From positions 186,001-250,000 of the forward strand of contig JALMQS010000720.1 of assembly GCA_024734495.1 (NCBI GenBank): a stretch of DNA of 64,000 nt, in the 5' to 3' direction. The notes beneath the pieces are model-generated. The model made no database searches, was not told the DNA's origin, and saw only the letters and a program-made list of their open reading frames with translations. The stretch is from Forficula auricularia. Lineage: Eukaryota; Arthropoda; Insecta; Dermaptera; Forficulidae. The position numbers were made by a program, and so were the translations under genes. The stretch's first letter is position 1. The number at the start of each line of letters is the position of its first letter. Shown piece by piece: positions 12,201 through 20,300 of this stretch.

Positions 12201-12710
12201 GAAAGAACTGGATCAATTGATCTTCCGGGAAGAGGTTCTAAACGGACTCTTCAACCTGACGCAGTGCTGGAAGCTGTACTACTGCAGGGTGTCCTTTAGG
12301 ATCTTTCGCTCTGCCCAACTAGGCAACGCCAGAACATCTCTTCAGAAGATTCTGAAACTGAAATGTTTCCATACAAGATACCATACAAATGGTCCAAGCT
12401 TTACTAACCCAAGACACTCAGCACCGCCTTCACTACACCATTCAATTTTAACACCTGGCCAATGATAACAACAACTTTTTGAACTTCTTGATAATGAGTG
12501 ATGAGGCCCATTTTCATTTAAACGGGTACATCAACGGACAAAACTGTAGATTTTGGGCTACTCAGAAGGGAATTCCATCACCAAAAAAGCACTGTTTGTT
12601 GCGGTGTTATGGCTGAAAGAGTTGTCGACCCCTATTTTATTATAGGGAAGGGAAGCCTGATGCGGAGTATGATACGAAGCTATTTTAATCTCCATGAGAT
12701 GCTCTATAAT
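12200..12710 (+). pseudogene. decayed mariner-family transposase
   Basis: Three-frame reading recovers mariner landmarks in order: a GR-rich linker (GRGSKRTLQPDAV), the second helix-turn-helix (RTSLQKILKLK, MFPYKI, VQALLTQDTQHRL), then SDEAHFHLNGYINGQNCRFW, which contains the second acidic residue of the DDE/D triad. Frame changes at about 12360, 12390 and 12480 and later stops break it. Family knowledge: cut-and-paste transposase of the IS630/Tc1/mariner superfamily. No terminal repeats were found. Confidence 0.75.
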
Positions 12711-12930
12711 CTATAAAAAAAGAATTTAAAACCCTTCAGACTTTCAGTGGCCATCCTGTATGAGAAAACCCTTATGTAAGGGATAGTAAGATTTTTCGTC
12801 GCCATTATGTAATTAATGATGCTTCTTTAAAAATAAATAAATAAATCATAAAGAAAAACAAAGAGGTTGTTCTCTGCTGGATGCAAATAAACAAATACAC
12901 ATATATATGTAGTAAATATGGATATGTATA

Positions 12931-13633
12931 CTGGGTGGGCCATCTACATGTGACCCATTTGTTTTAAAGAAAAACGAACCGATTTTTTCATTGCATTAGG
13001 GATTTATTTTGTTCTAAATAAATACATGTCTGCTACTTTTCGAATAAGATTTGGTTCAGGTGATCGCATTTTGCTCTGACGACATAATGGACTCGTTTTT
13101 CGGCATTTTCAATCACTTTCTCGAGTGTTGCTCTTGGTATAGCCGCTATTTCACGTTCGATGTTGGTCTTAATTTGAGCCAGAGGCCGTGGCTTGTCGAT
13201 GTACACTTTTGATTTCAAATATTCCCACAAATAAAAGTCTAGCGGCGTTAAATCAGGCGAACGCGGTGGCCAGTCATAATCACCTTTTTTCGACACAAAA
13301 TTTGCCATATTCAACTCGACGCGATTTATCCTGTGGCTCAATCTGGCTTGTCACGCATTTTATACGGGAATAAATTCAAATCGTCTGGGATTATGCGCCT
13401 GAGGCTGGTTCTTGATAACACTCGAGAAAGTGATTGAAAATGCTGAAAAACGAGCCCATTTATGTCGTCAGAGCAAAAGCCGATCACCTGAAGCAAATCA
13501 TATTCGAAAAAAGCTGACATGTATTTGTTTGGGCCAAAATAGTTAAATGCCTAATGCAAATAAAAAATCCATTCGTTTTTCTTTAAATTTTTATTTCAGA
13601 AACAAATGGGGCACATGTAGATGGCTCACCCTG
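12931..13633 (-). mobile_element. mariner-derived element, rearranged, inside repeat P
   Basis: Terminal repeats CTGGGTGGGCCATCTACATG and a near-inverse ending CACCCTG are flanked by TA. The minus-strand frame 13033-13341 encodes the transposase C-terminus: YDWPPRSPDLTPLDFYLWEY with the third catalytic Asp of DD34D, then LKSKVY and RVHYVVRAKCDHLNQILF. A second, inverted copy of the last coding part lies at about 13425-13520 on the plus strand, so the unit is a foldback derivative. It cannot make a complete transposase. Confidence 0.82.
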
Positions 13634-13655
13634 TATATATATTATTTATTTGTTT

Positions 13656-13696
13656 GAGACTATAGTTTCGAAGGCTTGGCCTTCATCATCAGTCTT
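13656..13696 (-). ncRNA. hammerhead-ribozyme-like motif (type P)
   Basis: Read on the minus strand: CTGATGA, one T, stem II GAAGGC/GCCTTC, then GAAA, a tiny CTATAG stem III, and TC before the presumed cleavage point. The core residues fit CUGANGA...GAAA...UH. The extra T before stem II and a stem I of only two base pairs (GA/TC) weaken it. Confidence 0.5.
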
Positions 13697-13804
13697 TTTA
13701 TTAGGAATACTATTTCTCATGGGGTCAGTATCACGTGGATATTGAAAAAATCTGTTTTCATAGCAGACTTGCTATCTTCTGCTGACCACTTGAGAAATAA
13801 TATT

Positions 13805-13848
13805 TCTAATTAAAAAGACTGATGATGGCGCCAACCCTTCGAACCATA
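13805..13848 (+). ncRNA. decayed hammerhead-like motif
   Basis: Inverse partner of 13656-13696. CTGATGA is intact but stem II (TGGCGCC versus CCCTTC) and the GAAAC core (GAACC) are mutated, so it should be inactive. Confidence 0.35.
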
Positions 13849-14210
13849 ATCTCAAACAAATAAATAATATATATATACATATCCATATTTAATATATATT
13901 AAGTGTGTCTGTTTATTTGGCCCAGATTTGGTAATATAATCCCATGCAGAGGATAACCTCTTTGTTTCTCTTTATGATTCAACAACTCTGCTACTCTCGG
14001 TAAAATAAAAACTTCAATTAAAATAAATAAATATTAATAAATTGATTATAAGTGACTAAATACTTTTCTATAAATTCATTAAGTTTTTCTGGATATTATC
14101 ATACTTTAGGCTTAATATTTTTCTTTATTAGTTTTCTTTCAATAGTTAATTTTTTTCCCTAGGTATGTTGATTCTCTGGCATATTAAAAGACTTCTTGTT
14201 TCTTTGTCAG

Positions 14211-14387
14211 GCAGTTTGTCCCAGAATATCGACAAGCAACGAAACTTCAATTAGAAAAATTGCAAATATGGTTCGAAACTCATCTCGGATCAATCCTTGT
14301 ATTAACTGGTGCTGGAATAAGCACCGAATCGGGCATCCCAGACTATCGTAGTGAAGGAGTTGGCCTTTATGCACGAAGCACATACAG
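14211..14387 (+). CDS. Sirt4: Sirt4 exon 2 (first visible)
   Basis: Acceptor TTTGTCAG ends at 14210. The frame starts at 14212 and carries GAGISTESGIPDYR. Reading back in frame meets TAA at 14185, so the protein start must be in another exon. It ends two bases into an Arg codon. Confidence 0.95.
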
Positions 14388-17300
14388 GTATATTTTAATT
14401 TGATTATATAATATCTACCTACTTTATTAAATGTCTTGTTAATTGGATATATTCATTATAGTTCGATAAAGTACAAAAATGTATACCATATACATATATA
14501 TATTAAGGTTTTGTCTGTACATTGATCCAAATCACGCCAAATTTTGGTTGCACACGTTTCAAGCAAAGTTATGAACGAAAATACTCTCAACAAAATTCCT
14601 GTCTGTCTGTATGTTTTCGTGGTTTCCGCGAAAAGTTGCTCACGATTCACGTAAAAACGACTGAAGGGATTAATTATTATGAAATTTCATATTTGCATCA
14701 GATATTTTCTAACTTACGTTTATAACGTTTTGATATTTTGACCCCAAAAGGGGCCCCCCCGGCTGCACTAATAGAAATTATCAAATAACTCCTAAAGTAT
14801 TAACTCTACAGCAAATTTTCTAATGAGCAAAGTTGTAGGGGATGTGATTTCTGACAACTTTTATTTAAAAAAATCCCCCCAGAAACCACTCAAAAAGGGG
14901 GGAGGGTGAAAAAATGTAAATTCTTGCCCTTGTAGCAAACTCAGCCAAATTTACATAATCTGTGAGCCTCTAGAGAGCTATAAATGCAAAAACAAACCAC
15001 CCAAAATGGGGGGGAGGGTCAAAAAATGTAAATTCTTGCCATTGGAGCAAACTCAACTAAATTTTGTACACATAATATGTGGGCCACTAGAAGGCTTGAA
15101 ATACAAAAACTGGGTGCGGGAGTGGGTGGGGTGCAGTGGTGGGATGCGGGTGTTGGTGCGGGGGGGACCACAGGGCATAGGGGGGGGGCGCGGATGTGGT
15201 ACAGTGGGTGTCCAGCGGGGAGGTGCAGTGTCGGGTTGGTGGTGGTGGGGGGTGCATGGTACGGGGGTGGGCCTGCTGGGCGGGGTTTGGGCTGGGGGTC
15301 CAGGGGATCTAGCCGCCTGGCTAGGAAGAGGGCCGCCGAAGGCGGGGCCTTGCAGCTAGTTCGTAATAAATCATAGATTGTTTTATCTTTTATATTATGT
15401 ACAGACACATACAGTGTAAACCAAAAACTATTCGAATATCATCTTGAATATGTGAAATTTTATCATTACAATTTTTTCTGTTATTTGGATTTATTTATTT
15501 ATTATATCATACCATTTTCAATTTTTTTCAAAAAAAATTAAAACCGAGAAAACTTAAATGAGTGGTAATTAAAAATATGAATTTTTTCACAGGCCAATTA
15601 TGTATAATGATTTTTTAAGAAATTCAAAATTGCGTCAACGATACTGGGCCAGAAATTATTTTGGATGGCCCAGATTTGGTAATATAATCCCAAATCAAGT
15701 ACACCATACGTTGACAAACTTGGAACATATACAAAATAATCCCAGTTTACCATTAATAACTCAAAATGTTGATGGACTTCATAAAAAGGCTGGAACAAAG
15801 AATGTAAGTCCTCTTATCTTAACACCTCTCATAATCAATCTTAAATTTGTACGGTTTGAAATTTTATATCAACGCTCGGAATAATAGACCATTTAAACCC
15901 TATGCTATATGTTGATGTCCTGTAATTGAATTCTTGAAAACTATATAAATAAAATTATTAGATTATGCTCTTTTACCAGAGATAATATAATTATCTAGGA
16001 CATAAGATATATCTTAGTAGTTTGTCTATTCTCGTCGATTTTATTATTAGGTATTTTTGAATTTCTTTCTGTATTTTTTTATTTGATTAACGACCGTATG
16101 CCAGTAATGGTGAATATTTATTCATATAACTCATTCATTATTTCTTAATTTAAGTTTAGAATATAATATTTTAAAAGAGACAGAATTCAATCAATCTTTT
16201 TCGGACAAATTCTGAGATTTTAGTAGAAATATTATTAAATTGCGATATCAGAGGGGATTCATCCCCCCAGGAGTCGAACCTGAGAACTAACACGCTATCC
16301 GGACAGTCAGCTCACACCCTCGAGACAAAAACCTCTCTCTGAATCGCAATATATGATATAAGCACAGAAATTTTTCACTCCATTCTTTTAGAACGGAAAT
16401 TAAAAAATTTAGCTTAAAATGAAAAATAATTTTTTCATAAAGTCCTCTTATTTAAATGTATAATTAAAGTTTTGAGCATCTTTTTTTGAAAATAGATGGT
16501 AGTTTTTTCAAAAAAAAGATGCTCAAAACTTTAGAATATAATATATTAAACATTTTTTCTTCATTTTTTTTTGTCCTGAAAATACAAAAAAAAAAAAAAA
16601 TTTAAATAAATTATAAAAATGCTAAAAAAGACAGTAACTGAAAATAATTATTTCTTTATAGTTAAAATCATCCGAAAAATATACAAATTCCTTTTGATAG
16701 TGATTATTATGATATTAGATATATATGTGAAAGTAGTGCATTTCTCTCCCTAGGTCATGACATTTTGAGGGTTTCTCCAAGCTTATAGAAGTTAGTTTCA
16801 TTTTGTCACTTGAAATGGATAAATAATGAAAAAAACGCAAATTGAACTCAGCCGAAACTTAGCCCTCCCACAGCCCTAGCTTAGGCTATTTTGTAAAACA
16901 AGGTTTGAGACGGAATGGCGCATATTAAACCCATTCCACGACCAGCACACTTTTAATTTGTCTCCCGTGGAACGTGGTGTGCTAAAAACACAGTTTCGTG
17001 GGTCTTGGCTAGGTAGAAAACTCGATAAATTCTTATTTAAAATAATAATAATTTTGAGCTCTTTATGGAAAGTGTAGATATGTCATGGGTAGAGACCGGA
17101 TTCCTATGCAATTGCATATTTTGTTTGCCGCCACACACGACCCAAGGGATCAATTATCTATCCGAATCATGCTTCTAGGATATTGTGGGTTAAATTTTAT
17201 ACTGCATATTTTTGCATATTTGAGTAATATTGCATAAAATTGCATATATGAAGGATTTTTTGGGCAAAATACAGATTTTTTAAAAGTAAATTTTCGGAGA

Positions 17301-20300
17301 AAGAATGAAAAAAATGAAGAAATAAAACAGGGGGACATGGTTTTTTTTTAGGCCTTCAGTAACTATAGCCGATTTTGGCCATTGAGTGTTCGTGTGTGTC
17401 TAGAAGTGTATATAAATAAGTGTAGGGATCAGAGCCGGTCAAATATTTGCATTATTTTATTAGTTTATTATTTGAAGGTACCTCAATCTGAAAAGCTTGT
17501 TAATATTAAATATATATCTTAAAAGGAGTACAATACAATCGGGTCTGTTAAATAAAACTACCCCCCCCTGTATTTTTCGTTCACATTTTTTGAAACATTA
17601 TTATATTTATTATGTTGATTTTTGACGATGTTCAAGCGGGAGGTCCGGGTTCGAGCCTTGCTAGCATATAAAATTTCGGCCGGCTAAACCTCGGCTCCCT
17701 CACTAACACTACTAACACTTTACTGATGTGCTGTCTAAATGGGCTGTGTTCCCGGTGACAAAAAAAAAACAAAACATATATATATATATATATATACCTA
17801 ATGAGAATTTTTCGAATTTTGCCTAATAGATGGAAATTTAATATTGTTGAATTTTTTCATTCCAGTTAATAGAATTACATGGGACTGCACATAAAATTGA
17901 ATGCCTTAAATGTACATATGAAACGTCTCGAAATAATTTTCAAACATGGCTTAAAGATTTAAATCCAAATCTAAATGATTCTTTGGAATCTGAAACAATA
18001 ATGCGTCCTGATGGCGATATTGAATTATTGACTGAGGTAAAAGAAAAACTATAAATCTATTAATCGATAAAGAATTAATATTAAATATAAACTGATGTGC
18101 ACATCTATATTACTTTACTACATACTTACCCCCACTCTTATATTTAGCCATTTCCATAAAATCGTATAGGATAAATAAGCAAAAGTTTGTACAAATCGAT
18201 CAAAGGGTCTAGGACAGTGGTTCCCAACCTGGGAGCGATCGCCCCCAAGTGAGCGATTTGGGTTATCAGGAGGGCAATAAATATGTGGGGGTCGATTTGG
18301 GGGACGATGTGTATTCAAAAGGGGAAAAATTAAAATAAAACTATACAGTAGAACCTGTACATTAGAAGTTCTTAATTTTTCCAGATTCCAATTTAAAAAT
18401 GAAAACATGTAGGATGTAGGTACCTATGTTTTTTAAATGTACGTCAATGATCTTAGTTAATTATTTCACTTCTTTGTTCTTAAAAAAATCTAAAAAATTA
18501 CATTTTAATTTTTTTTCTATTTAATTTAAGAGTGACCGGATAAAAATGCTTTGGTTGTTTTTATATACTGTAATAAAGTTGTTTATGATAATAAAACTGA
18601 TTTAATATTTACACTTTACTTCAAATTAAAATTAGGCATACAATAAAAATGAAAAGGGTGCGATAGGTGTTAGTCAACCTCCAGAAAGGGGAGATGGGCC
18701 ACAAAAGGTTGGGAACCACCGGTCTAGGACTTAAATTGATAGATAGAGTTTTTCTTTAGGAGACGGACTGGTATAAATATGCAATTGGATGTTGATGAAA
18801 GCAGTCCACGGTGGACTGCTTTCATCAACATCCAATTGCTTAAATTGATAGTTCTATTTTTAGCACCCCATCCCTCCATTTTGGTCCCCAAAGAAACAAT
18901 GACTTTTTTTATTATAGAATCCTTTTTTTCTTAGTTTTTTCGTTTAAAAATTTTATAGTTTTCATCCCCCCCCCCCCCCCCGCCCATTAATTTGGAATTC
19001 GATTTCAAACAGAATCTAATCACTCCTTATCTCATTACAAAAAAGTACATGTGAAATTTCGTTTAGATTTAGATATTCCCACTAAGTAATTAGTTTTTGA
19101 ACTAGAGAGTACACAAAATTTAGTAACTTATTAACAGAGGCTTTCTTGTAGAGCAAAACGCCATGGTTTCGCAAAATTTTTTTTTATCAAAATAGTTTGA
19201 GGCGTGTTATAGATATTTTGAAAAAACAAACCAAGAAAACCACTTTTTTCATGCTCGATTACAATACTTCACCATGTTTCATATGGTAAAGTCAAAAGTA
19301 AATAATTAAAATACACATCAAGGACAATTGATTAAAATTTTGAAACATTAATTTACTTTTTATAGAAGGTACTTAGATGGCTTGTGTTTATTAAATTCTT
19401 CAGACTTGGTGAGGTAGGTGAAGCCCGTGAGATTTAGTTGTCAAATTTATTCAATAAAATTCTTTTGTTTTCACATTGAAAAGTTGACAACTAATTCATA
19501 TGGGCTTCACCTGCTCACCAAGTCTGAAAAATTTAATAAATTTACTTTTTGTCAACTTGAAAGTTTCTTTTTGCCGAGAGTAGCAGAATTTTTATAAATT
19601 GAAATAAAAGAGTGTGTCTTCTACCGAAAAAATAAATTAAATATATTAATTCCTGTGAATCAATTGTAATAGACTGTTAAAGAGGGCAAAGTCCTCGAAA
19701 CTATAGTCTCGTTATAAATAAATTAAAAATGTATTTTTCCAGCAGAAGACACTCTTTTATTGTCTCTATCAATTTACTTTTTGTTTCTAATAGTCTTTTC
19801 CGTAAGGTACGTGATTTAGTCGGTACTTTCATGCAGACAGTGCACCTTTTCGAGGGCGTAAATCTCATCGCTCTTATTACTTTAGAATTATGTTTCCAAG
19901 GAAGAATTATATTTTTAAGGCAACTTCTGCAATAAGCATGAGTAAAGAGTGTGCGCCCTGAATTGCATAATAGAAAACACTATTAGAAAACAGAATAAAC
20001 TATTTAATTTAATTTTACTTAGGGAAAGTGGTGTAGGTTTTAGGTGAAACATGATATTAATTAATAAATTAAAGGGAGTATAGTTTCCTCTTTGAGTTTT
20101 ATGTCATTCACTGTGAAACTACACTCCCTTTACTTTATTAATTTATTTAATTTAATGCTAAATCAATAAGAATCAATGACATCAGCACCCTCAGTGGAAT
20201 CCAATAGAAAACGCTATAATTCCAATCCAAATGGGCCCTGGGTAATCTCTTCCCTGATCTATTAGCTCAGATTTAATACATATGATGTAAAATATATTTC

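Larger units (their letters stand above)
12845..14008. repeat. palindromic Penelope-associated repeat P, copy 1, with nested insert
   Basis: Inverted arms start with AAAGAGGTTGTTCTCTGC and end with ATAACCTCTTTGTTTCTC. Inside each arm is a hammerhead-like block (see 13656-13696 and 13805-13848). The left arm is split by a mariner remnant (12931-13633). The right arm contains a 26-bp exact match to Sirt4 exon sequence at 13919-13944. Related copies: 39955-41045 and 45560-46019. Confidence 0.75.
15804..17865 (+). other. Sirt4 intron with tRNA-like and SINE insertions
   Basis: Holds a tRNA-like insert (16258-16345), an inverted repeat at 16471-16536 built on TTTGAGCATC, a patch with recurrent TGCATA words (17115-17260) and a SINE-like segment (17622-17778) followed by a TA microsatellite. 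No exon is seen. Confidence 0.55.

Noticed and set aside
14100..14210. The missing first Sirt4 exon directly upstream, ending at the GTATGT at 14163
   Set aside because: The frame needed to join exon 14211 hits a stop at 14143, and there is no in-frame ATG. The true 5' exon is elsewhere.
15006..15408. Overlapping open frames of 99-129 codons on both strands
   Set aside because: They come from the G-rich Helitron tract: simple composition (G/W/V or P/H) and no domain.
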